Assembly (NCBI GenBank): GCA_002435745.1 | Contig: DIWT01000049.1 | Coordinates: forward strand, 124-33,729 | DNA length: 33,606 nucleotides | Direction of reading: 5' to 3' | Origin: a bacterium UBP15_UBA6099 | GTDB lineage: Bacteria; UBP15; UBA6099 | Shown: positions 7,783 through 15,672 of the stretch, one piece after another | Layout: every line of letters starts with the position of its first letter | Numbering within the stretch: position 1 is the stretch's first letter | Program-made: the position numbers and the translations under genes | The notes under the pieces: model-generated | The model's input: only the letters and a program-made list of their open reading frames with translations | What the model was told of the DNA's origin: nothing | Databases searched by the model: none

Positions 7783-7810
7783 ATTATACCCGCGCCGCCG
7801 CTCATGGAAA
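7783..7810 (-). promoter_or_regulatory. Sigma-70-type promoter of the receiver operon
   Basis: On the minus strand a perfect TATAAT (7783-7788) lies 16 nt from TTTCCA (7805-7810, 4 of 6 matches). The predicted transcript start is about 35 nt before the receiver ATG. Confidence 0.5.
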
Positions 7811-7846
7811 GGCATGCGCGATAAATAACTGTTCCGCAACGCGCCG

Positions 7847-8767
7847 CTATCCGATATCCCGCCGTATCCCTCTCAGCGTTGAGGCCGTGTTGTGAAGCCA
7901 CCCCTGTTCCCTTTCGTCAAGTTCGGGCAGGAGGACTCGGGAGACGCCTCCGGCTCCCAGCGAGGCCGGGACGCTGAAACAGACGTCCGACTCTCCATAA
8001 TAATCTTCTATCTTCACCGACAGGGGATAGACCTCGCTTTTGTCTTTCAGGATGGAGGAGCAGAGCTGGGCTATGACCAGTCCGATAGCGTAGTAAGTGG
8101 CGCCCTTTCGGGAGATAATCTCGTACGCGGCGTCCCGGACGCGCTCAAAAATCCGCTCCATCTCCGGTTTCGAGTAGTCCGGCAGCCTGTCGAGAGGGAC
8201 TCCGCCGATGTCCGCTCCGCTCCATACCGGGAACTCGGAGTCGCCGTGCTCGCCGATGATGTGGGCGTGAACGCTCGTGGGGCTGACATCGAAATGCTTG
8301 CCCAGCATATATCTGAACCGGGCGGTGTCTAGCGACGTGCCGGAGCCTACGACGCGCGAGGCCGGGAATCCGGAGCGCTCGATCGCGATCATGGTCATTA
8401 CGTCAACCGGGTTGGTGACGATCAGCAGAACGGCGTCAGGCGCGGCGGCGGCGATTCTCGGAATCATGTCGGCGAACAGGTTCGCGTTGCCCCGCGCGAG
8501 GTCGAGCCGGGTCTCTCCGGGTTTCTGAGCCGCTCCGGCCGTCACCACCACCACGTCCGCCTTCCCGCATTCCTCCACGCTTTTGCAGAAGTCGATGCGG
8601 GAACCGGTGGCAAACTGCAGCCCGTGGCCGAGGTCCATCGCTTCGCCCTCCGCCTTCTCCCCGTGAGAGTCGATAAGCGTTATCTCAGTCGCCACGCCTC
8701 TGAGGAGCAGCGCGTACGCGGCGGTCGAACCGACAAAACCAGCTCCGACTATCGCTACTTTGCCCAA
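7847..8767 (-). CDS. ldh: L-lactate dehydrogenase
   Basis: The protein has 306 residues, the usual length of bacterial L-LDH/MDH enzymes. The Rossmann fold opens with VAIVGAGFVGS; the active-site loop reads GAAQKPGETRLDL, where Gln rather than Arg at the specificity position favours lactate/pyruvate over malate; then VTNPVDVMT, GSGTSLDTARFR and the catalytic IGEHGDSEFPVWS. It is predicted to interconvert pyruvate and L-lactate with NAD in the cytoplasm, which would suit fermentation. The start is TTG 8767, the only start in frame after an upstream TAG, with GAGGGTG seven nt before it. The gene stands between the hybrid kinase (125 nt upstream) and the receiver operon (106 nt downstream). A weak promoter may lie at 8790-8818 (TTGAAT, 17 nt, TTATAT). 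Confidence 0.9.
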   Translation of the reverse strand: MGKVAIVGAGFVGSTAAYALLLRGVATEITLIDSHGEKAEGEAMDLGHGLQFATGSRIDFCKSVEECGKADVVVVTAGAAQKPGETRLDLARGNANLFADMIPRIAAAAPDAVLLIVTNPVDVMTMIAIERSGFPASRVVGSGTSLDTARFRYMLGKHFDVSPTSVHAHIIGEHGDSEFPVWSGADIGGVPLDRLPDYSKPEMERIFERVRDAAYEIISRKGATYYAIGLVIAQLCSSILKDKSEVYPLSVKIEDYYGESDVCFSVPASLGAGGVSRVLLPELDEREQGWLHNTASTLRGIRRDIG

Positions 8768-8892
8768 TTCATCACCCTCGAATTTCTATATATAAATACC
8801 CGTTTTCAGGATATTCAAACAAAACAAACAAAAAAATGTTCCGGATGGTAAATGAGGCTGTTCGACATTGCGGGGTTCCGTTTATGCGCGGG

Positions 8893-11745
8893 TTATTCCG
8901 GGCGGCGCATAAGCTTCGAAAGAACATCTATGATTTCTTTGATGATAAAAGGCTTTTGGATGAAGGCGTCCGCTCCGGAGTTCATAAGGTCGGACGCTTT
9001 GCCTTCTACGCTGTATCCTGAGCAAAGAGCTATCTTTGCCGATGGATTTATTTGTTTGAGAGCGGCGAAAGTTTCCGCTCCGTCCATCTCCGGCATCATG
9101 ATGTCCAGAATGACAACGTCCGCGGCGTCTTTCAGATCTTCGTATCTCTTTACGCCCTCCCGTCCCGAATAAGAGAAGGAAACGATGAACCCTTCGCTTT
9201 CTAGGACGTCGCGCATAGTCTGAACGAAATCCCTGTCGTCGTCGATGATAAAAACGGAACCTCTGGCGTCGCCGCGCGTTTCCTTGGTCGCGTCCTCGGT
9301 CGTTTCCGCTTCTTCGATTTCGCAGGCGGGAATGAATATCTTGAAGACGGAGCCTTTTCCCTGCATGCTTTCGACTGTTATGAAACCGTTGTGTTTTTCG
9401 ATTATCCCGTGACTTATCGAAAGGCCGAGGCCTGAGCCTTTCCCCATGTCTTTGGTTGTGAAAAACGGCTCGAACATTTTTTCCTTCACTTGCGGGTCGA
9501 TGCCGGCGCCGGTGTCCGCGATGGATATCGCGCAGTAAAGGCCGGGGGCGCCGGAGGCGGCGCCCGGCGAGGCGTTGCAGATTTCATTCATCTCTGTTTC
9601 TATTGTCAGTTCCCCGCCGTCCGGCATGGCGTCGCAGGCGTTTATGCAGATGTTCAGAACGGCCTGCGAAATCTGATTCGTGTCGACGCATATCTTTTTC
9701 AAATCATCGGCGAGTTTCGTTTTGATGATGATTTTTTTCGAAATGCTTCCCCTGAGCATGTCGATGACGTCGAGGACCAAGCTGTTGGCGCATGCCGCGC
9801 GGACGCTCAATTTCTCTTTTCTGGCGAAGGTGAGAAGTTTCATTGAAAGGTCTCTGGCCTTGCGGGTGGATCTTTTTATTCTGGCCAGTTGGGACAGGTG
9901 GGGCGAATCCGAAGGCATTTTACCCATCAGGAACTCGGTCGTGCCGCTGATAATCGCCAAGATGTTGTTGAAATCGTGCGCCATTCCTCCGGCGAGCGCC
10001 CCTATCGCCTCCATCTTTTGCGAATGAAGCAACTGTTGTTGCAGACGGCTGTTCTCTATCTCCGAATTCTTCCTTTCTGTCACGTCTCTTGCGATTGCCT
10101 CCAGAGATGCTAGGGAGCCATTCTCATTCCATATCGCCTTCCATAGGACATCAATCCAGACGATAGCTCCTGATTTGGCTATCATCCGGCATTCCATTCT
10201 TACGATTTCTTCTTTTCTTTTTCCTAAATTCAAAAGAGCGGTTTTTATGGAATGCGCGTCTTCCGGATGAATCATCGACATCAGTATGCCCCAGTTCCCG
10301 AGGGCTTTTTCTTTTGTTACGCCGAGGATTCTCTCTAAAGCCGGGTTCACATAGTCCAGTCCATAACCGGGAATCCAGCGCACAATAATGTCAGGCAGAT
10401 TTTCCGAAAGCCGCCGGAACCTTTCCTCGCTGGCGCGCAAGGCCTGTTCGGAGAGCCACAGTTCGGTTATGTCCCTTACTATGCCGATTACTCCGACAAT
10501 TTCGCCTTTGGAGTTGCGGTAAGGATGATAAACCCCGGACGTCCTTTTGGTTTCCCCTGTTTTTGTGGAAGTGTATTCCATGTTCGAAGATGAGACGGTT
10601 TCGCCATCCAGCACCCGTCTAATCGACACGTCCACGCCGTATTGTTTCAAATGCGGAAAAACGTCAAAGGCGCATTTGCCTATGACGTCTGCGGACATCA
10701 ATCCGGTCAAGTTTTCCATGTATGGATTCCAGTAGGTGTATCTGAAATCCCTGTCGTAGATGATGACTCCTTCGCCGACGCTCTGGAACAGCATGCGGAA
10801 ACTTTCCTCGCTGTCCCGGAGGGCGTCGTCCAGTTTTTTTCTTTCGGAGATATCCCGGCACAGGGAAAGAATCCTTTTCCCCTCCGGCATATCGATGACG
10901 TTTGCGTTTATATCGATCGGAACGATCCGGCCTGAAGCGTCCACATAATCTATCTCAAGATTTCTGACGTTTCCCACGGCCATGCATTTCTCAACCTCGG
11001 CGACATTTCTTGCCCTGTCGTGTTCGGCTGTCCATTCCTCAACGCTCTTACCGACTATCTCTTTTAATTCCTTTTTGCCAATCAGGCTCAGGTAGGCTTG
11101 ATTAGCGTCCAAGACGGCTCCGCGCTCGTCCAGTATCAAATACCCTGTGTTCGTTGCCTCTATCAGCGCCCGGTATTTCTCTTCGCTTTTCCTTAATTCC
11201 TCCTCCGTGCGGATTCTTCCTATCAGGTTGCCTATGAGCCGGCCCATCGTCTCCAGCGACTGCCGGTTCACTTCGGATATCTCCGCTTCCTTCTTAGAGC
11301 CGATGTTCAGGCAGCCTATCACGCTGCCCTTGTCGCGGAAAGGCATCACGGCAAGCGACGAGTAGAACGTGTCGTTGTTCACTATGGATTGAGAGAAGGG
11401 GATGTCGCCGACGCCGAAATAAATGGGTTTTCCTTGCAGGATGTAGCCCACTCTCGGAGAGTCCTTGTCGAAATGCTTCACCGCCGCCACGACGTCGTCG
11501 GACAGCCCTCTGTGAGCCAACATGTCTAGGTCGCCGTTGCGGGCGACGAGATATACTCCGCCGAACTCCATCCCAGTGGCTTCCAGAGCGGCGTCGATGC
11601 AGAATTCCAGAGCTTCCGACAAAGACGAAGTCCTGCCCAACTCGAAGGCGAGCCGGTTCTGAATCTTAAGAAAATTGTATGCCTGCTCGGCGTTTCCCTG
11701 TTCGCTCACTGAAAAACATCTCCGAAGAATATATGACGGATTCAT
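8893..11745 (-). CDS. Hybrid sensor histidine kinase (GAF-PAS-PAS-PAS-HK-REC)
   Basis: The protein has 950 residues with no membrane segment, so it is a cytoplasmic sensor. From ATG 11745 the order is GAF (about 30-180), three PAS domains (about 187-305, 308-432, 440-560), HisKA with the phospho-acceptor His in GGMAHDFNNIL (about 590), HATPase with NICINACDAM, ADTGAG, EPFFTTK and GKGSGLGLS, and a C-terminal receiver (828-950) with IIDDDRD, VILDIMMPEMDG (Asp about 881) and the Lys in IQKPF. The HDFNN type of kinase fused to a receiver is common in environmental bacteria. The start is uncertain: ATG 11745 lacks a Shine-Dalgarno, while GTG 11709 has GGAG ten nt upstream. The longest frame (from 11790) is excluded because it begins at the promoter -10. 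A target regulator is not obvious. Confidence 0.9.
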   Translation of the reverse strand: MNPSYILRRCFSVSEQGNAEQAYNFLKIQNRLAFELGRTSSLSEALEFCIDAALEATGMEFGGVYLVARNGDLDMLAHRGLSDDVVAAVKHFDKDSPRVGYILQGKPIYFGVGDIPFSQSIVNNDTFYSSLAVMPFRDKGSVIGCLNIGSKKEAEISEVNRQSLETMGRLIGNLIGRIRTEEELRKSEEKYRALIEATNTGYLILDERGAVLDANQAYLSLIGKKELKEIVGKSVEEWTAEHDRARNVAEVEKCMAVGNVRNLEIDYVDASGRIVPIDINANVIDMPEGKRILSLCRDISERKKLDDALRDSEESFRMLFQSVGEGVIIYDRDFRYTYWNPYMENLTGLMSADVIGKCAFDVFPHLKQYGVDVSIRRVLDGETVSSSNMEYTSTKTGETKRTSGVYHPYRNSKGEIVGVIGIVRDITELWLSEQALRASEERFRRLSENLPDIIVRWIPGYGLDYVNPALERILGVTKEKALGNWGILMSMIHPEDAHSIKTALLNLGKRKEEIVRMECRMIAKSGAIVWIDVLWKAIWNENGSLASLEAIARDVTERKNSEIENSRLQQQLLHSQKMEAIGALAGGMAHDFNNILAIISGTTEFLMGKMPSDSPHLSQLARIKRSTRKARDLSMKLLTFARKEKLSVRAACANSLVLDVIDMLRGSISKKIIIKTKLADDLKKICVDTNQISQAVLNICINACDAMPDGGELTIETEMNEICNASPGAASGAPGLYCAISIADTGAGIDPQVKEKMFEPFFTTKDMGKGSGLGLSISHGIIEKHNGFITVESMQGKGSVFKIFIPACEIEEAETTEDATKETRGDARGSVFIIDDDRDFVQTMRDVLESEGFIVSFSYSGREGVKRYEDLKDAADVVILDIMMPEMDGAETFAALKQINPSAKIALCSGYSVEGKASDLMNSGADAFIQKPFIIKEIIDVLSKLMRRPE

Positions 11746-11750
11746 ATTGG

Positions 11751-11783
11751 AACGCGCTCGCGAACGATGCTCGCTCCTACAAG
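11751..11783 (-). repeat. REP-like palindromic sequence in the kinase leader
   Basis: On the minus strand it reads CTTGTAGGAGCGAGCATCG followed by TTCGCGAGCGCGTT. This resembles the TGTAGGAGCGAGC-type repetitive extragenic palindromes of many bacteria. It lies between the transcript start and the coding region of the hybrid kinase. The resemblance is from memory. Confidence 0.4.
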
Positions 11784-11788
11784 CATTC

Positions 11789-11817
11789 AATATATATTTA
11801 ATATGTTGTCAGGTCAA
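11789..11817 (-). promoter_or_regulatory. Sigma-70-type promoter of the hybrid kinase
   Basis: On the minus strand TTGACC (11812-11817, 5 of 6) is separated by exactly 17 nt from TATATT (11789-11794, 5 of 6). The expected transcript start near 11782 leaves a leader of about 37 nt to ATG 11745 or 73 nt to GTG 11709. Confidence 0.65.
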
Positions 11818-11846
11818 TGTGTGGCTTCGCGTCTATAAAGGCGCAC

Positions 11847-12030
11847 GCGCTAGCCCGGATTTTTCACGATAAAAATCCGGGAAATCGAATAAAGGGCGAT
11901 CTACGTCGTTGAATCATCGACTCAAACTTGGCCACATACGAAACAGTATGCTCCCTCGTTCTCGCTCGTTTCGCCTCGTATCTCATCCCTTTCTTAGATT
12001 TCAGCCCGCATTGGCAAAATGCGCGCTAGC
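11847..12030. repeat. Possible non-autonomous element bounded by GCGCTAGC
   Basis: About 184 bp are bounded by GCGCTAGC on both sides (11847-11854 and 12023-12030). Inside are a strong hairpin at 11854-11881 (arms CCCGGATTTTT and AAAAATCCGGG), a GAATCATCGACTC pair, a CATACGAAACAGTATG palindrome near 11936-11951, and a terminal stem (GCATTGGCAAAATGC). The dense palindromes resemble a small mobile or repetitive element. Its right end supplies the TAG stop of the DUF169 gene, so that gene's last codons may be element-derived. It could also act as a terminator for that gene. Confidence 0.45.
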
Positions 12031-12826
12031 AGTTATCCGCCTGATGTTCGAGGATTTCCTGCCATGAGTTCCGCTCCAGAAAACTGCCCTCGACGTTTTC
12101 CTCCATCTCGATGAAGAGTTTTCGCGGGACGGAAAACGTGAGCAGGTCGTGTCCGAGCATCCTCATAGTGTTTTTGCGGGCGGAGATGTCGGTGAGGCCG
12201 ATTATGGCGCGGGGCGATTTGGATTCTTCTTCTTTCAGCGGGAGTATGCCAGTCTGGTGGCAGCCCGCGCCGAAGGGGGCGATTACGTTCGCCTGTCCGG
12301 CCCTCGCGTAGTTCGCCAGAACTATCAGAGCGGACAACTGGTCGGGGCGCGCAAAGAACGTCACGACCTTGATTGTTTCTTCCGGCGTCACATGCTCGAC
12401 AGGCTTGAAAACCACGTATTTCGTCGGGATTTCCGTCATCGGAAGGCTGTCAAAGAACTGTTTTGCGATTTCGGGGTTCTTGACGTATCTTTCGCCCTCG
12501 ACGAGGTCGGGCATTTGCTCGGCGATTTGGCGTCCGGCTTCGGACCGGCAGAATTCCGGATTTCCGGAAGAAATGTAATGCTCTATTCCGCCGGGGAACT
12601 TGACGTACTGATTTCCGAAACCCAGTCCGACTCCGCCCCCGATGCAGCCGAACGTTTCGATGTCTGCGACGGCGGATTTGCCCTTTGCGGCGACAACCAG
12701 AAGAAACATGACGCAGCCCCAGCGGCCCGGCTTGAACTGGGTGGCTCCCTCCGGCTTTTCGTCCGACCAAAGCATCGCCACAGGCGAAAGTTCTAACTTT
12801 ACGGCTTGAGCAATTTTGCTTTCCAT
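12026..12826 (-). CDS. DUF169 family protein
   Basis: The protein has 266 residues and resembles the DUF169 family, whose function is not established. Typical features are the N-terminal LSPVAMLWSDEKP, GRWGCVMFLLVVAAKGKSA with CIGGGVGLGFG, VVFKPVEHV, and the C-terminal GLTDISARK. Conserved cysteines (WGCVMF, FGCIGG, FGAGCHQTG) and glycine-rich stretches could hold a metal or cofactor, which is my inference. GGAG lies 6 nt before ATG 12826. The gene follows the sulfur-transfer fusion gene by 59 nt on the same strand and is probably cotranscribed. DUF169 proteins are common in anaerobes and methanogens, which fits a redox or sulfur role but does not prove it. The stop codon falls inside a repeat-like element. 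Confidence 0.85.
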   Translation of the reverse strand: MESKIAQAVKLELSPVAMLWSDEKPEGATQFKPGRWGCVMFLLVVAAKGKSAVADIETFGCIGGGVGLGFGNQYVKFPGGIEHYISSGNPEFCRSEAGRQIAEQMPDLVEGERYVKNPEIAKQFFDSLPMTEIPTKYVVFKPVEHVTPEETIKVVTFFARPDQLSALIVLANYARAGQANVIAPFGAGCHQTGILPLKEEESKSPRAIIGLTDISARKNTMRMLGHDLLTFSVPRKLFIEMEENVEGSFLERNSWQEILEHQADNC

Positions 12827-12885
12827 GATTTTCTCCGGCAGTTTTGTTTTTCAGGCCTCTGCGGGGAGTCCCGCGCGGGGCATCG

Positions 12886-15354
12886 TCAGATAAACATACT
12901 CATGTTCGCTTTGTCGGCGGTGTTAAGGTAGTCGGCCACGCCGCCCACTTCCACGCCGTCTATCAACTCTTCTATCTTTATGCCCATTATATCCATTGTC
13001 ATGGCGCAGGCGACGAATCTCACGCCTTGTTCCATCGCGGAGCTTATCAGTTCGCCGAGCGTGTTGACGTTTTTCTGTTTCATTATCATCTTCATCATCT
13101 TTGTGCCCATGCCGCCCATGTTCATCTTGCTGAGCGAGAGGGCGTCCGGGCCTTTGGGCATCATCGCGCCGAACATGGCGGATATGGCGTCTTTGCGGAC
13201 GGACGACTCGCTTTTGCGCAACACGTTCAGCCCCCAGAAAGTGAAGAAGAGAGTGACTTTGTTGCCCATCGCGGCGGCTCCGTTGGCGATGATGAAAGCC
13301 GCAAGCGCGCGGTCCAGATCGTCGCTGAACACGATGAGGGCTTTTTCCTTGTTTGGAGCCACGACGCAGGATGCGGCCCCGTCGGACACGGGCGCGCCCT
13401 TGCGCACCACCGCAGTATGAACGCCTTTTTCAGACGTCATCGAGACTAGCTCGTTGCAGGTGTTTTCGCACCACGCCGGTATGTCTTTGAGGAACCCCGG
13501 CTCGTTCGACGTTAACTGAACGGTCTGTCCGTCCAGCATCTCGTCGATCTTGCTTTTCAGCTTCATAATCGGGCCGGGGCACTGGACGCCGCATGCGTTG
13601 ACTTTGAAATCAATATTCAAGCTTGCAGTCGTTTCATTCAGAGGCTGGCGCGGCGGCTCTTTTTTTTTACCGCCGTCCGGAGGAGTTAGCGCGGCCCGCG
13701 CTTCTCCGGCGGCGGCGGCGTATGTTTTGAATCCACCGCTCAGGTTTTTCGATTTAAATCCGCGCTGAGAGAGTATCCTGTGCGCGACGTACCCGCGCAG
13801 TCCGATGGCGCAGTACACGATATAGGTCTTTGATTTGTCCAATTCGTCGAGCCGCGCGCGCAACTCGTGCAGAGGAATCATCACCGAGCCTTCAATTTTT
13901 CCAGTTGCGGCTTCAGGCTTGTTCCTTACGTCCAGAAGGACATGCTCGTTCATGTCGAGTTTTTCAATCTCGTGCCAGTGGACGATCTGAGAGTCTCCTT
14001 TGAGGATGTTTGCGGCGGCGAAGCCAGCCATATTCACGGCGTCCTTCGCCGAACCGAACGGGGGCGCGTACGCCAGCTCAAGCTCTTCAAGGTCGAAAAC
14101 CGTCATGCCCGCCCTGACGGCGGTCGCGATGACGTCTATTCGTTTGTCCACACCGTCTCCGCCGACGATCTGAGCGCCGAGAACCTTGCCGCCGTCCGGC
14201 GAGAATAGGAGTTTTACCGACATCATTTCGGAGCCGGGATAGTAAGAGGCGTGGGATGCGGAGTGAGTGAAAGAGATGAGATGAGGTATGCCGGCGCGTT
14301 TGAGCGCCTTTTCGCTGTTGCCGGTGGAGGCGACGGTCAGGTCGAAGACCCTGACGATGGCGGTTCCCTGAGCGCCTTTGAAGGCCGAGTCGCGTCCGAG
14401 AGCGTTGTCTGCGGCGATGCGAGCCTGTTTGTTCGCAGGCCCGGCCAGCGGAATCATGGCGGGCGAGCCGGTCACTATGTCTGTCACTTCGACGGCGTCT
14501 CCCACCGCGTAGATGTCCGGGTCGGAGGTTCTCATGCGGTCGTCCGTTTTAATGCCGCCGCGTTCGTTGAGGGCAAGCCCGGCGTCCTTGGCTATGCCGC
14601 TGTCAGGCTTCACGCCGATGGAAAGCACGACCAGATCGCAAACGATGTCCGGGCCGTTGGAAGTCGCCACTACTGTGCGCCCGTTTTCTTTTCGGAAAGA
14701 TTTCACTCCGTCCTTGAGCCTGAGCGTCGCGCCTTTGTCGCGAATATGCCTGTGGACGATTGCCGCCATGTCGAAATCAATGGGCGGCATAACTTGGTCG
14801 AGCATCTCGACGACGGTGACTTTGACGCCCCGGCGCTCGAGTTGTTCGGCCATTTCCAGCCCTATGAACCCTCCGCCGACCACAACCGCCGACTCCGGTT
14901 TTTTCCCGTCAACGTATGCTTTTATCCTTTCGGTGTCAGGGATGTTGCGGAGAGTGAACACGGTGTCAAGATCGATTCCTTCGAGAGGCGGCCTGACCGG
15001 GGAAGCTCCCGGCGCGATGATTAGCTTATCGTAGCTTTCGGAGTAACTTTCGCCGGTTTTCAGGTTTTTTACCTCGACCGCCTTGCCCGCCCGGTCTATT
15101 TTGACGACCTCTGAAAACGTCCTGACCTCGATATTGAACCTCGCCATTAGGAATTGCGCCGTTGCCACCAGCAAGTCGCTCTTTTCGGTAATTTCGTTGC
15201 CGACATAGTACGGCAAACCGCAGTTGGCGAAAGAAACGAACTCGCCCTTTTCGAAAACGATAATCTGAGCGTGTTCGTCCACCCTGCGCGCGCGCGCTGC
15301 GGCTGTGGCTCCCCCGGCAACTCCGCCCACTACCAACAGTTTCGTTCTTTTCAT
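12886..15354 (-). CDS. CoA-disulfide/polysulfide reductase fused to rhodanese, TusA and DsrE domains
   Basis: The protein has 822 residues and four parts. Residues 1-450 are a pyridine-nucleotide-disulfide oxidoreductase: FAD site GGVAGGATAAARARR, redox Cys45 in SFANCGLPYYVG as in CoA-disulfide reductases, NAD site VVGGGFIGLE, and AVGDAVE. About 452-550 is a rhodanese domain with Cys515 in YCAIGLRG. About 579-655 is a TusA/SirA-like domain with CPGP (Cys592). About 670-822 is a DsrE-like domain with Cys783 in FVACAMTMDIMG. In related NAD(P)H-dependent polysulfide/CoA-persulfide reductases, flavin, Cys and rhodanese reduce persulfide sulfur; TusA and DsrE relay sulfane sulfur. This chain could pass sulfur along one polypeptide. 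GGAGGAACGAA precedes ATG 15354, which decides that start over 15378. The DUF169 gene follows. Confidence 0.9.
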   Translation of the reverse strand: MKRTKLLVVGGVAGGATAAARARRVDEHAQIIVFEKGEFVSFANCGLPYYVGNEITEKSDLLVATAQFLMARFNIEVRTFSEVVKIDRAGKAVEVKNLKTGESYSESYDKLIIAPGASPVRPPLEGIDLDTVFTLRNIPDTERIKAYVDGKKPESAVVVGGGFIGLEMAEQLERRGVKVTVVEMLDQVMPPIDFDMAAIVHRHIRDKGATLRLKDGVKSFRKENGRTVVATSNGPDIVCDLVVLSIGVKPDSGIAKDAGLALNERGGIKTDDRMRTSDPDIYAVGDAVEVTDIVTGSPAMIPLAGPANKQARIAADNALGRDSAFKGAQGTAIVRVFDLTVASTGNSEKALKRAGIPHLISFTHSASHASYYPGSEMMSVKLLFSPDGGKVLGAQIVGGDGVDKRIDVIATAVRAGMTVFDLEELELAYAPPFGSAKDAVNMAGFAAANILKGDSQIVHWHEIEKLDMNEHVLLDVRNKPEAATGKIEGSVMIPLHELRARLDELDKSKTYIVYCAIGLRGYVAHRILSQRGFKSKNLSGGFKTYAAAAGEARAALTPPDGGKKKEPPRQPLNETTASLNIDFKVNACGVQCPGPIMKLKSKIDEMLDGQTVQLTSNEPGFLKDIPAWCENTCNELVSMTSEKGVHTAVVRKGAPVSDGAASCVVAPNKEKALIVFSDDLDRALAAFIIANGAAAMGNKVTLFFTFWGLNVLRKSESSVRKDAISAMFGAMMPKGPDALSLSKMNMGGMGTKMMKMIMKQKNVNTLGELISSAMEQGVRFVACAMTMDIMGIKIEELIDGVEVGGVADYLNTADKANMSMFI

Positions 15355-15672
15355 TTCGTTCCTCCGCGCCTGACGCATGCCGCGTCCGCGTCTGATGTTA
15401 AAATCGATTTTTTGTTTGATGAAAATTATCCGCCGACCGACGGAATTGTTTTCTCTTAGTCATCATGCCGTCTCTTGTATCCGTGATTCATTATTAAATC
15501 TTGTCCAACAGCTACCGTCTAAAAACAACGAAATTATAACAGCGGAGGCGGCGGGGAAGTTCCGGTTTTTTCAAAACAATATAAAAAAACGCGCGAGGAG
15601 TGTAAAAAAACTGCCTTTTTTTTACTAATGTTTTATAATAATGGACGCCAAACGGCTATCGGAGGAGCGGCA
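15355..15672. other. Divergent intergenic region
   Basis: This AT-richer gap separates the divergent reductase and ceramidase-like genes. A TATAAT (15633-15638) lies 34 nt before the ceramidase ATG, without a recognisable -35. I see no promoter of quality on the minus strand, no RNA gene and no small coding region. Confidence 0.5.

Noticed and set aside
11746..11790. N-terminal extension of the hybrid kinase to 11790
   Set aside because: It would begin at the -10 box of a good promoter and is encoded by a REP-like repeat, so it is unlikely to be translated.
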